This document shows positions 1 to 11,142 of a DNA stretch of 64,000 nucleotides, one piece after another (position 1 is the stretch's first letter; the number at the start of each line of letters is the position of its first letter). Under the pieces are notes generated by a model. It did not search any database. It was not told the DNA's origin and saw only the letters and a program-made list of their open reading frames with translations. The translations under genes were made by a program, and so were the position numbers. Where the stretch lies: positions 1-64,000 of the forward strand of contig AJFK01000895.1 in the NCBI GenBank assembly GCA_000467715.1. Direction: 5' to 3'. The stretch comes from Hysterium pulicare CBS 123377 (lineage: Eukaryota > Ascomycota > Dothideomycetes > Hysteriales > Hysteriaceae).

Positions 1-274
1 TACGCCACTCATCTTCTCGCTTAATTATCCAAAAAGGGCAATCATCGCTAGCGCACATCGAACCGTCAAAATATTTTCACAAGATGATCATGCAAAGACA
101 ACATTTGTAAAGCTCGAATTAATAATTAAAGAGGAAACAGAGACATAAAAGACTTTCGGATCCGCATCATGGACAACCAGAACCATCAACGCACTTTCAT
201 CTCGTTCCAAATACCATCTTCCTCCTCCACTTTACTCTTATATAACTAAGGAATAGTACTACCGACAAATAAAC

Positions 275-1498
275 ATGGCAACCCACCCAGCCATAGTAAC
301 AACAGCCCCTCACGCCCCCCTCTCCCTGATCCAAGTTCCCACCATTACTCCCACAGGCGACGAAGTCCGAGTCCGAGTCGAATGGACGGCTTCAACGCCC
401 CTCGATATGCACCAGAACGACGGAGGTTTGCTAGTCAAGCATCCCCAAATCCTAGGTGATGGAACAGCGGGGACGGTAGTGGAAATTGGAGAAGGGGTCA
501 AGAGGTTACAAGTAGGAGATCAGGTGTTTAGGTTTACGTGGAGGGAAGGGAGGGAGAAGGCGCATCAGGGGTTTGTTACTTGTCCTGAGTGGCTTTTGGG
601 GAAGGTATGTGGTCATGTTTCATTGGAGGGCTTCTCGTTGGATGGATGGTATGGAGAGAGCTAACAATGTGATAGCTTCCCGAGGGCTTTACGCTTCAAG
701 AAGCAGTCACGCTGCCGAATAATTTCGTCACGGTATTTCATGCTGTCACGACGGATCTTTCTCTTCCTCTGCCGTGGCCTAAACATGCGTCCTACATTCC
801 TGATCATGCGGATACTGCGATCTTGATTTGGGGCGGTTCGTCGTCGGTTGGCCAGTTCGCCCTTCAGATACTCAAGTACTATGGCTACAGAAACTTGATC
901 GCGACGGCTAGCACGAAGCATCACGATATGCTGAAATCCCTGGGCGCGGCATCTGTCTTCGATTATAATGATCCCGAGGTCGGCGAGAAGATTTTGGAAC
1001 GTGCGGGAGAAGATGTCCCGTTCATGCTAGATTGCATCGGCTCGCAGAATGGGAGCGTGAAACCGATTTCTCAGATTGCGAGGAAGGGGGCAAAAGTCGC
1101 CATTCTGCTGCCGGTTATTGTGAAGGATTCTACGGAGACGGAGATGCCGGAGTATGAGATGGATATTGGGAAAGCGGCGGATTGGGTGGAAGGGGTTGAT
1201 GTTAGAGGTGTGCGGACGCATTTTTATCTTGATGTAAGTTTATGATTACGTTAGTTCATCTTGAGAGAATGAGGATCTGGAGAGTTTGGCTGATTTTGCG
1301 TAGAAGGAAATGTTCAAGGAGAAATTGCAGTCTGAGATCATGCCCTTTATGCTGAAGGAGGGAATCGTTAAGCCGAATAAGCAGAAGATCATTGAGGGTG
1401 GAAGCATGTTGGAGAGGGCGCAGAAGGCGATGAATGCGCTGAGGGCAAAGGAGTCTAGTGGGGAGAGATTGGTGTGGAAGGTTACTGATGAGGAATGA
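275..1498 (+). CDS. Zinc-type alcohol dehydrogenase-like / trans-enoyl reductase (ToxD family)
   Basis: Medium-chain dehydrogenase/reductase of the fungal toxD-like enoyl-reductase group, expected to be an NADPH-dependent cytosolic enzyme. Exons 275-604, 676-1233 and 1304-1498 join in phase 0 and give 360 residues, normal for the family. The N-terminal GroES-like part has TAGTVVEIGEGV at about residues 66-77. The second exon opens with the typical LPEGFTLQEAVTLPNN block and carries the Rossmann motif WGGSSSVGQFALQI near residues 157-170. Classical catalytic zinc ligands are not apparent, as usual in this group. Relatives include stand-alone enoyl reductases that work with polyketide synthases, but no synthase is adjacent, so the substrate is unknown. 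The start is the first ATG of the frame and follows a stretch with in-frame stops. Family assignment is sure; the specific reaction is inferred. Confidence 0.9.
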
Positions 1499-2420
1499 AG
1501 AGAATGTTCTTCATAATGTCATGGGAGCCATGGGGACAATCAAGAAAACATCGAAGTTCGCAGTGTTCAATAAAATCTTCTTCTTAAAAAGTAACGACGA
1601 TGGTTGACGAGTTGAATTGCCCTCTGGTCTAATTGAGGGCGTCCGAAGGGGGACTAGCGCGTTTTGGCGCTCGTATCTCCCCGAAATCATCTCCTTGGTC
1701 CTTTTCATCCACCCTTCAGCCATCCCAACGCGAGGCATCATTCGAGCTTTATCCCATCTATTGTCTTATTTTGAAGGTCGAGAATACATCCTTACGCATA
1801 CGTCCATCATTCAAAATCTCCGAGTTCGCTTCCCGTCTTCGGGTGGGAAACATACGCATGAAACAGCCTACGCAACCCAAAAGACGTGACAAGATTGCCG
1901 AACGTTTCAATCCGGGTCCTCGGTGGCTCGCATATATGAACGGCGTCTACCAAGACGCTGCTGAAGGATAGGAAATTTCCAAGGAAGTGACACCATGCAA
2001 CATTTGGCACAGCATAACAAGACATGGTGTTGGCTTGCGAAGGAACACAACTTCTCTCGCCCAGGTAACTGGAGATCCCGTCTCGGTACTGATGGCTATC
2101 CTTCAGATTTCCATGATCTTCAATGTCTGTAAACGAGGTTATGGTGGAGGTGTGCGACCGTCAAATAGCCCTTCGGAAAATTGCTGAATGGAATTGTCGC
2201 AAGATCGGCTCTAGTTAGGCACTACTCATAATGTAGTCGAAAAGTGTATATCAGTTGTTTTGCCTTCGTCTGCTTTTCTCTTCCATCTCAACGATCTTTG
2301 ATTTCATTTCTATCTTCGTTCGGTCTGAGACCTTTCCATTCATTTCGTTCAAGGTCCTTCGTTCGCCTGGTGCTAAACCAATTACGTTCTTTTCTTCGAT
2401 TATCCATCCATTTCACCAAG
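1499..2420. other. Intergenic stretch, no supported gene
   Basis: Short overlapping open frames exist on both strands around 1510-2190, but none shows a family motif, a signal peptide or splice sites that extend it. It probably holds the 3' region of the enoyl reductase and the promoter and 5' leader of the oxygenase gene at 2421. The pyrimidine-rich run at about 2270-2410 looks like a fungal 5' leader. Confidence 0.5.
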
Positions 2421-3440
2421 ATGAAGCAAATGATCTCTGCTTTGGCCATTGCTGGTCTCATCTCATTGGTCTCTAGCCATGGGTTTATTACATCTCCCCA
2501 CGCACGTATGCCCCGCTCGGCGATGGCTGCTGCTTGTGGCCAGCAAGTCGAGGTCAACCAAGCCTCCGACAATTATGGAAATATACAGGGAGAACTACAA
2601 GTGGCCAGTAGTCAATCGGACTACGATGAGGCTGCGTGTAATATCTGGCTTTGCAAGGGCTATAAATTCGACGACAACACAGCATACGTGCACACATACA
2701 CTATCGGCCAAACTGTGCCAACAGTGGTTGATATCCGTGTTCCACATACTGGTACTGCCAATGTGTCGATTGTGAAGACTGCCACCAACACTGTTATTGG
2801 AGAGCCACTGAAGATCTGGGGTGTGTATGCTTCGGTCGCATCTATGATTCCAGATGACGACAAGAGTTTCTCGATCAATATCCCCAGCGATCTTGGAAGC
2901 GAATGCTCTACGGCTGGAGACTGTGTTATCCAATGGTGGTGGAATGCTCGATCGATTGATCAGACCTATGAGTCTTGTACTGATTTTACTATTGGGGCTT
3001 GGGGAGACTCGCCTGCCCCAAGTGCATCCTCGTTTGCTGCTGCTATCTCTTCGGTTACTCCAGCTACCTCTTCTGTCATTCCATCTTCTATCGCTCCATC
3101 TTCCGTAGTTGCGGTCGCTGAGCCTTCTTCCGTTCTCATAGCTACATCAGCTTCACATGTCCCCGCCTCTTACTCTCCCACCACATCTACAACATTTGCA
3201 ACAAGCGTAGCATCATCAAATCCGACACAGTCGGCCTTGATTCCTACTTCTGCGAGCCCATCTGCTTTGTTGAGCTCCACACTTCCGACTCTACCTACCG
3301 GCACTGCTACGACAAAGGGGTTGAAGCCATTTTCTGCCAGTACAACTTTCAAGGATATTCTTGACTGGAGCAACTATATTCTGTCGACATACTATCGAGG
3401 GGCTGAGAGAAGACATGCACGAGACATGACTACAGCATGA
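2421..3440 (+). CDS. Secreted lytic polysaccharide monooxygenase, AA16-like
   Basis: Copper-dependent oxygenase that cleaves polysaccharide outside the cell. The single-exon frame codes for 339 residues. A signal peptide covers residues 1-19 and is followed directly by HGFITSP, placing a histidine at mature position 1 as needed for the histidine-brace copper site. ARMPRSAMAAACGQQ, ACNIWLCKGYKF and RVPHTGTANV (second candidate copper histidine) match what I recall of family AA16 (LPMO_10-type fold). The domain ends near SCTDFTIG at about residue 190, and the rest is Ser/Thr/Ala/Pro-rich, like an O-glycosylated linker, without a CBM1. I chose the ATG at 2421 because it gives a clean signal peptide; the frame is open upstream to 2244, but that part lies in the leader. 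AA16 rather than AA10 or AA11 is a recollection, so the sub-family is less certain than the LPMO call. Confidence 0.85.
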   Translation: MKQMISALAIAGLISLVSSHGFITSPHARMPRSAMAAACGQQVEVNQASDNYGNIQGELQVASSQSDYDEAACNIWLCKGYKFDDNTAYVHTYTIGQTVPTVVDIRVPHTGTANVSIVKTATNTVIGEPLKIWGVYASVASMIPDDDKSFSINIPSDLGSECSTAGDCVIQWWWNARSIDQTYESCTDFTIGAWGDSPAPSASSFAAAISSVTPATSSVIPSSIAPSSVVAVAEPSSVLIATSASHVPASYSPTTSTTFATSVASSNPTQSALIPTSASPSALLSSTLPTLPTGTATTKGLKPFSASTTFKDILDWSNYILSTYYRGAERRHARDMTTA

Positions 3441-3999
3441 AGTATTCACGACCAATTTGTGCCCATCATGCACATAGCTAGCTTGATTGCTTGACCGATT
3501 GGAACCATATCAAACACCTTGGTGTTTATACCTTCCGCTTTCAAAGCCCTTTGATTTTTTCTTTTGATCAATACGAATCCATTCACTTTCTTGGAAACGT
3601 AGGTGCGTTCCCCTGTATACCCTGTACATGTTATTTACATAGGTTTACATATCCTTGCAATGACATCAAAATGGTACGAATATACTAGTCGGCTCTTCCT
3701 TTTTTTTGAATGCTAGAGAGCAGCTTCCGCGCATGCGGATCGGGTATCCACGGGACTTTGATGCTACTGACTTTACTCTACGGAAGTTCGGTGATTTTCG
3801 CATCATAGTCTGCATGTGCAAAAAGGGTTGCGGTTTCGCTCAAAGGACGTTGGATCAACACTGTTCTCTCAATTTCGACCAAGCCTAGTTTTATATATAC
3901 CATTTCCAACCCAGTACCTTCCTCTAAGTATCTACATCTTACATCTACGCGCTTTCAACACAACCAAACACTATTCTCCTGCGAAACAAGGTATCGAGA
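3441..3999. other. Intergenic stretch between oxygenase and BTB-like gene
   Basis: No convincing gene. The open frame of the next gene runs back to 3816, but that portion reads like leader sequence and follows no domain. A TATA-like run lies at 3892-3899. Confidence 0.5.
3892..3899 (+). promoter_or_regulatory. TATA-like element upstream of the BTB-like gene
   Basis: The run TATATATA lies about 100 bp before the ATG at 4000. Its position supports transcription starting downstream of it, and so a start codon at 4000 rather than in the longer open frame beginning at 3816. No transcript data are available. Confidence 0.35.
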
Positions 4000-5720
4000 A
4001 TGCAACGCACCTTTGCAAACATGCCACCCGCAAACTCCCAGTAAGTTTGTGCAGGCCTGCCTGTTGGTACTCCCTCACTGATCCGGGATCTAGTACTGGT
4101 ATTACTGTCACTGCCGGGACCCGAACAGGATGGGTACCGGAGGAAAATGTGCGCATTAGTTCACGCGCCATGCGCCAATCACCCATTCTAGGGAGCCTTA
4201 GCGAGGGCATACGCCTTCCGAGTACTCATCCATTTGCATTGAAGACCATCGTGCAATTCCTAAATGGTATTGAGTATCTCGATCATGTCTTTGGATCGCC
4301 TCGACCGATGTATTACTTTGTTCTGGTCTGGACATTGGCTCAACAGCTCCTACTTCCAGTCATTCAGAATCGTCTTATGGATACCTTCCAAAAATTCTAC
4401 CTTGAGGTTAAGGACGATCGCAATTTTATCCATTTCGACGACGAAGCTTTCAAACACGCTTGGTATATTTTAGGATCTGGCAGTGTGCTCGAAAATTTCA
4501 TGGTGCATGTATGTGCATGCTTTTATGACCACCATTACGTTCACGGGGAGACTTGCAACTTTCCTGATGATTTAGAGGACTTTATTTTGGATGTGAAGGA
4601 CGGCCTCGACATCGGCCATCCTGATGAGATTGCTACGTGCATCGAACAGTTTCATGTCGGTCCTGGCCAAATACCGCGCGATCGTACTACACCATTGACT
4701 ATTTTGCCGCCTGCTCCGCCTGCTCCGCCCGTTCCGGCGGTTCATTGTCCTCGGCTTCCTCGTACTCATCAACCGGCTCGTCTCCCTACTCAACCAGATT
4801 CTCGGTATGAGCCTGCTACTAGCCCGCAATGTTCGACTTCATACGTGCCTCCCTCGGCGCCATCGGTTCGTTTGAGCATCCCAGGGCAGCCTTTGGAGAT
4901 TGTCATAAATGACCCGAAGGTCGTTGCACATATGCTCAGCGGACTGCAAATCAACAGTTCTTCGGTAGCTGATTCTCGAGAACCGGCACAAGCTGAACAG
5001 CCGGTTACGTATGGATCTAGCATGCCCGGACAAGAGCAACCTCGGAGACGACGAGGCCATAATACTTCGGCTTCTACACAAGATTATCTTGGCGAGGGCG
5101 CGAGGTCTACGCGATTCGAGAATCAGCACCGGCTTGACATAACTAGAGTCCACCAACCCTTACATCGTGACCGTAATGGACCTGAGTGGATGAGAGACGA
5201 GTATTCGGCTCGGAATGAAGATGTCAAATCCCCAATCAACTCGCGTCTGCCTCAATCTGAAGGACTGTCTTCAGCATTTAGCTCAACTCGTCGCGGACGG
5301 CCTCAAGAGTGGCTACCTAGACAACCTCGCGTTCGTGCCCGTCATGCTACGGTGGAGGATGGATCACCATCTCCCCCACGTGCAGGCGCCTTCTCTCCCT
5401 CAACGGTGCAGACTGGGTCCGATTATCGCCCATCGTCAGCTTCATCTTCACAAATATGCCCAATCTTAACGCCAACTAGTCCACCGGCGGCCTCTTCTGC
5501 TACTCATACAGGGTCTAGTGCTTCTCCAAGGCAACATTCTCATGTGGACACCACGTCGTTCGTCCCGCCCGATGGTGTGCCCTCCGTCCCTCAACCAGCT
5601 CCCATTATGAGATCTGGTAGACGATCAGCTCGCGTGCGCTTTGCCGGTCCTCCTTCTTTTGCCGGCGATGCTGCGACATCCTATCATGCAAGCTATGAGT
5701 CCGATGTTTCAGACTGTTGA
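4000..5720 (+). CDS. BTB/POZ-like domain protein with Pro/Ser-rich tail
   Basis: Probable adaptor-type protein of unknown partner. Exons 4000-4040 and 4094-5720 (53-nt intron, donor GTAAGT) give 555 residues. Residues about 15-120 look like a divergent BTB fold: VRISSRAMRQSPILGSL, IRLPSTHPFALKTIVQFLNG, then a helix pair including WTLAQQLLLPVIQNRLMDTF. The remaining 400 residues are rich in Pro, Ser, Arg and Gln with no domain I recognise. The strand and beta/alpha core is related to the N-termini of the genes at 6404 and 15386, so the three form a local family. I prefer the start at 4000 because a spliced first exon removes filler sequence and a TATA-like run lies upstream; the open frame could also begin at 3816. 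The BTB assignment is inferred from the pattern, not from an exact motif. Confidence 0.72.
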
Positions 5721-6403
5721 TGGTCGATAGGTTTGAGCAGCGGTTGGTGGGTAGATATGGAGAGGATATGTATTTGGGATTAAGGAGAGATAATTTGGCA
5801 TGGCCGAGAAACGAGGTTTCATGACAAGGGGCGTCTGAGTTTGTTTCACATGCAGTTAGAGGTTGGCGACATGATATAAAGTGGCCAAAAGTCTTCGTGA
5901 GCGAATACACATAAGTATATCAAATTTGACAAATGAAAACCACAAATTTCTTTTGCGTTGCAACAGATACGCTCAGTAGCATGATAGTAGCCTCAATTGA
6001 TAAATGAATGATAAGAACGTTACTTTTAGAACTGTACCAAGGTGATTATAGGGGAGAATCTAGCTCTCAGTGGGATGTCGAAATCATCGTCCGCGTGACC
6101 TTCTGCATATGAATAGGTAAGATAGTGAAATGAAAATCCATGTCTTTGCCAGTGAAAAGTCCCGAAAATACAGGACACTTTGCGGTATAAGATGCTCAAA
6201 CTAGACATTCACTCTTTTCATACCTTGATCTTCGTCCGCCGCAAAATGTCTCTCATCACCAAAGTGCTTTCACGGTCTACTTCCCTGGCGATCCCAAACA
6301 ACATATAAGCCTCCTGCTCCGCTTCTCCTCTATCCCGCCATTAAACACACTCGGTCTATACCACTACCGACTACAACACAACCTTTGAAGGGTTGAACTT
6401 GGG
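5721..6403. other. Intergenic stretch
   Basis: No supported coding sequence. The part before 6404 contains an ATATAAG run at 6303-6309 and pyrimidine-rich leader-like sequence. Confidence 0.5.
6303..6309 (+). promoter_or_regulatory. TATA-like element upstream of the 6404 gene
   Basis: ATATAAG lies about 95 bp before the ATG at 6404 and is followed by a pyrimidine-rich leader, a usual fungal core-promoter layout. It is a motif match only. Confidence 0.3.
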
Positions 6404-7611
6404 ATGAGAGTGCCTACAATGACGACTACCCCAATGGCAAAAACCCCTTCGACAAACGCCCCTGTGGCAAATACTGCAACGACCGCTAACCCGCTACTCA
6501 ATAATCCACTGCTCAATACTCCATTGGCAAATACTGCGATGGGAAAGGCTTCTGCGGCAAATGCTCCAAAGGCAAATGCTCCAAAGGCAAATGCTCCAAT
6601 GTCTACTCCCAGCTTGACAACCAAGTAAGTTTCTTCCTGCTATTCACATAAACTATACTAACACCCATGTCTAGCGGGGGAATTACTGTCCGAGTCAATG
6701 GAGCCGGAAACCAAGCCGACGTTCAGATCAGCACTGACGCCATGAACAACTGCATTCTCCTAGCTGGCTTGGCCAATGGAGCTCATTTAAAGGGACTTGA
6801 GCCCGACGTCCTCAAAGCTATTGTCGCCTTGTTAGAAGCTGGATCGTCTAAGCTTATTGTCTCAAACTCACCGTTTGGGGCTCCGTTTGGGGCTCCAGTG
6901 TCTACTACCGGCCAACCTGGACGACCTCCTCCAATCTTTCTGTTTCGTGATAGTATTGATCCTATCACGAGCACCCTCGATGGTAATGGGAACATCGTGA
7001 AGGACAGTAGCGAGGCGATTGAGAACTCCTTATATGGACCTTGTGGTCTCGATCAACGTACTGCTAACGGTCCTCGAGAACATAAGCATCCCATGCGGAC
7101 CGTCCGTGTCGGTCATCGCACTCCATCAGGAGAGCGGCCGTCTTTTGTTACACAAAATCTGTTCACCAATGGCGTACCTCCAAACACTCGGAATCAATCT
7201 CCCTATAGATCGGGACGACCTGCCCGTGTGTCACCGCAAGACCCACTTCGTCCTCGTAATCGTGGCCGGTCTCGTCGTCGATCCACTCGAAATGAAGCTT
7301 CTGATCCAGTCCATGTCGCAGGACCTTCCAATATGTACGACCCTTCCGGAGCAGTTCGTCCACCACATATCGCTGTAGTAGGCTCCAGTGCCGCTGCTAG
7401 ATCTGGTTCAGGATTCGGGTTTGGTCCGTTTCAGCCCATTAGGCCAATGTCGTATCCAGCGCCAATGCCAGGATCCTATCCGTATATGCGCTATCCCATG
7501 TTCCCAGCCTGCAATATGCCATATAACCCCGACCACATCCCCAATTATGGAGGTTCTCAGGGTGGTGGTATGAATGATGGTTCCACGCAGCATGGTGGCC
7601 TATTCTTCTAA
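6404..7611 (+). CDS. Local-family protein with half-BTB-like module and low-complexity N-terminus
   Basis: Unrecognised function. Exons 6404-6624 and 6675-7611 (50-nt intron) give 385 residues. Residues 1-73 are Asn/Ala/Pro/Thr-rich with short repeats (PLLNN/PLLNT and three ANAPK/ANAPM units). Residues about 76-130 carry the module shared with the genes at 4000 and 15386: ITVRVNGAGNQADVQIS, DAMNNCILLAGLANGAHL, PDVLKAIVALLEAG. The second half of the BTB fold seen in the 4000 gene is absent. The rest is Pro/Arg/Ser-rich and ends in a Gly/Tyr/Pro/Met-rich tail, suggesting disorder. There is no signal peptide or membrane segment. A role in protein or RNA assembly would be a guess. Confidence 0.65.
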
Positions 7612-8181
7612 TGATGAATATATATGGTAGGCAATAGTAGCTTCCAGGGCTTCTAGCGGTTACGATGGCGGCACTCATTCCCTTTCCCCATTGCTAGATG
7701 AGTCTTGCTGGTAGCAAATGGCTGTGCTTGTCTCTCTTTAACACATTGGGCGTTCAATGGCGGAACACCTACATGTAAGTCATTTTATCTCTCAATTCGA
7801 ATAAAATCCCCCCATAAGACCCATAGAATTCTAGCATTGAAGCAAAATAACGTCCATCATATGCCCAATATTGTACCAACCGCAGAAGCATTCTTCCGAA
7901 GCACCCTCAGAAACCCACTTATGCCAGTCAAAGTGGTCGTCGACCCTTCCTTAATTACTTCTCTGACGTTTGATGCATGACCTTGTAGCGTTTCCGATGA
8001 AGACATAATATAAAAAAAACTGTTCATAAAGCAGCCTGCTGAGATGGTTTCTTTCTTTTGCGGCGGTTTCGTCTTGTTATTTTCCCTTTCGATGATTGAG
8101 ATACAAGACTAGGTGACGTCATGGAATAGAAAAGTTTTCAAAGCTATAGTAGGAAAGTAATAAGTGCTAAGACTTCTAATG
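7612..8181. other. Intergenic stretch between convergent genes
   Basis: Lies between the 3' ends of the 6404 gene and the tyrosinase gene. An open frame at 7705-7980 has no motif and low coding appearance. Nothing else seen. Confidence 0.5.
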
Positions 8182-11142
8182 TCAACTCGCGATAATGCCT
8201 GTCATGTCCGCAGAGGAGTTCTCTATGATCTGTGCCGTCACTTCTGGATACTGCCCCAACTGGAGCTGCTCTTCGCCACCAATGCCAGTGTATGTCGCCG
8301 AGTTGACCATAAGCTCCAGACCATGTTCCTCCGCAAGCTTACGAGGGTCGCTCTTTTCGCCGTCAACCTGCAGAAAACCTGTCAGCTCCCATCATCGCAA
8401 AGTCAATTGATTGACGAGGAAGGAAAGACGTACCAACAAGACACGCCATCTTAGCCTGTCTACCAAGAAGGGCTTCACATCCTCAGCCTGCAGACTCTTC
8501 AGCTGACCAATCTTGACATAGTCGCGCAAAATCGGAGTGATGGTCGTTGTGCTGGTGATCTTCAAATGCTCTCCATCATGCACAGCGCAGTTGTCGCAAG
8601 TATCGACGGGGGCCGCGAAGTTATAACTCATGCCCGCCAAGGTCGGCGCGACCATGTACTCAGCAGGTGAGACATTGATAGCACCGCCAGAAGAGCCAAT
8701 GAAGAAATAAATACCAAAGGGCCCATTGAGAGCCAATCTAGAAGATCTGGTTATCCTCTGGTCTGCATGGCTTGGGTTGCGCTACTTACCGTTCAACCTC
8801 ACTGTCAATGTACCACTCTATAGGCGTGTCACTGCTCTCGACCGGAAGAAATCCCGTAGACCAAAATTCAGAGGGAACAGGCGTGAATTCGGTGGAAGTG
8901 AAGCCAGTCTGCGAAAACTCTTTTGTGAGATCGTGTTTATCATCGGCCTGCCCATCAATGACGGGCTTGAATCCAGCGGAGTTGAATTCCGCCTTGCCTT
9001 CGTCAACGGGTTGGAATCCGCCCTGCGTGAACTGAGTTGCAGCAGGCTGTTGGTTATCAGGCTGACCCTCTACTTGAAATCCGGCAGAGTTGAATTCAGG
9101 CTTCTTGTCGCCGACCATGGAATCGATTTGCGGCTGAGGCGCTTCGGGTCGACTATTTCCAAGAGTATTCGCAACCTTTTCGGCAACTTGAGTTGTGGCT
9201 ACTACGGCCTTATTAGCTACCATCTTTGCGATGGCCACTGGTTTATTGTTGATAACAACCGGGCCCCAAGGTGGTAGATACTCGGGGTGGTTCAAGAGAG
9301 CATCCTTCTTAGACAGATCGAGTGGCTCTCTCTCTGCTGGTGCTTTTGGGCTCTCGGTGAGAGACCATAGTTCAAGAGCGATAAAATTATCTTTGGTTTG
9401 GGCGGAGTCATTCTTGATGATAGCTGGATATTTGTATCCAAAGATTTCGGTATCCTTGACCATGGCCGACGTCCAATACCCATTCTTGTTCCCCGTGGCT
9501 TGAGACAGGAATGGTGCAAGCTCTTCGCCAAGCTCCTTCGGACTATCGTTAAACCAGCTATCGGGGTTGACCGCCCGCCACATGGCGAGGTAGCGATCAA
9601 TGTTCCTAAGTATTCGTGTTAGCAAGTCAAATCTCGACAAAGATAGCACGCCCCTGGCTGTCATACGGTTCAAAATCAAGCTCGAGATGTTCAGTGAAGC
9701 AAGGGGAAGGTCTGGATATGCCGAGGTCTGTGACGCTCTGGAAGGAAAGTTGCTTACGCATGGTGCAAGAAGAAAATCGGATCGAATGCAGCAACGGCAG
9801 GATTGCCCATGTGTCCGACCATACTGCCAATGTTGCCATGCCAGCCGTTGTGGAAATCTTCGAGAGACCCACTTGGTTGATCTGCAGTTCGTTTACCGTC
9901 TGGCCCGCGGTTTGTCGCAAAATTTTCGTATTTGCTGTATCCCGAGCCTTTAGGGGCTAAGATCATGTCTCGCATGTTACGCAGTGTGCGCTCACGGGCC
10001 ATATTCACGGTGAGCTGGAGATTCTCGTCGTTGCCTTGCAAGGTAGCCCTCGCGAACCTGTTCATATTTCGGCCATTAACTTCGAGGAATTGCTTGGAAT
10101 CACGATCGCTGTCCACAGCAAAGTATCGAAGCCCATGACGCACTGTGTGGCCTCGGGCATAACGGGCATGCTTGACAAGTGTTAGCATCAAAGCGTGACT
10201 CCCCAAATCATCAACTTACACCAGAATCGATCAACTTCCAATCAGGGTCAGGGACACCGTTCGTCATCGGAAACCAGAAGCTGCGAAGTGGATTTGAGAT
10301 GGCTTTTGTCTCCAGCTGGCCTTCCACGGGTACAGTCACGGTAAGCCTTTCCAGAGTAAGGACCTGGGGGACAGCGAAATCGTACGGAAAGCTGGTAAGT
10401 CCTCCTCCGGAAATCACGCCGGGGAAGAAGGTCCTATAGTCACGAGGACGAAAGTAGTCCCAATACGGCAATCGAAAGCCTTGTACAGCCTGCAGGTAAG
10501 TGCTAGGATCCGGGAATGTCTCCGCAATTTTGACCATCTGGAGGTAGAGAGATTGCTGGCAGGTATTAGCTCCGTCGACGAAGGCATGAAGAGGATCTGC
10601 GAGAATGGAGTGACTTAGGAATCCCAAAGCGGGATGACAGAAGCATGGACATCTCATCAAGAGGCTATGAACGATTCTCTGCATTCTCTGCAGGGCTATG
10701 AATTGGGACTTACCTCAATCATGGCTAGATAAGGCCGGTGCCAGGATGGAAATTTGATCGAGGCGTGCTCACAGTAGCCATAAACGCTTGTGTTGCCTGC
10801 GACTTTGCGACCATGTTTGATCCCATTCCATTCGCGCTTTGGAAGCCCATGAATACCTGCGATCTCCATGAAGCCCATGGGAGACTTCACTAGCTTCGGG
10901 TCATGTTGCAGATCATAGAGCGCAAGGAGGAAGAGATTGAAGCATTTTGGATCTTCGTAGAGGAGGACGTCAACATCCTTTCGCTCCACCGATCCTGCAA
11001 CGTCGTAAAGGCCAACAACCTGCCCGAGCTCATGCTTTCGGCGAAGTTTGGCCACCTTCTCAGCGGAGTATGGGACGTTGGCAAGCATGACGAGCAAGAT
11101 CTTTGCGAATTCAAGTAAAGGTCTGAGATGATGCGTGAGCAA
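8182..11142 (-). CDS. Tyrosinase (type 3 copper polyphenol oxidase) with repeat insertion
   Basis: Oxidises monophenols and diphenols to quinones, as in melanin and pigment formation. In gene order the exons are about 11142-10714, 10555-10220, 10170-9758, 9605-8790, 8737-8434 and 8367-8182, about 827 residues. Copper [11 protein letters not shown], then [17 protein letters not shown]. Copper [10 protein letters not shown] and [19 protein letters not shown]. The C-terminal domain starts with [18 protein letters not shown]. Between core and C-terminal domain, roughly 9120-8800, lie about five diverged units of the pattern E/Q-F-x3-GF-x-PV, which I have not seen in this family. The N-terminus is not settled: another frame from 11288 codes for a signal-peptide-like MESIDLWTCHVVLAFLIVET, but I found no intron joining it to the copper A frame. 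Transcribed divergently from the laccase at 12526. Confidence 0.9.
8800..9120 (-). repeat. Coding repeats inside the tyrosinase
   Basis: About five diverged protein repeats of 15-25 residues. Cores in protein order are [53 protein letters not shown] and [12 protein letters not shown]. They lie between the copper-binding core and the C-terminal shielding domain, where activation cleavage of fungal tyrosinases usually occurs, and they enlarge the linker. Confidence 0.7.

Noticed and set aside
8726-9277. 183-codon plus-strand frame over the tyrosinase
   Set aside because: Shadow of the tyrosinase exon; it has no motif, and the minus strand has copper sites and consistent splice joints.
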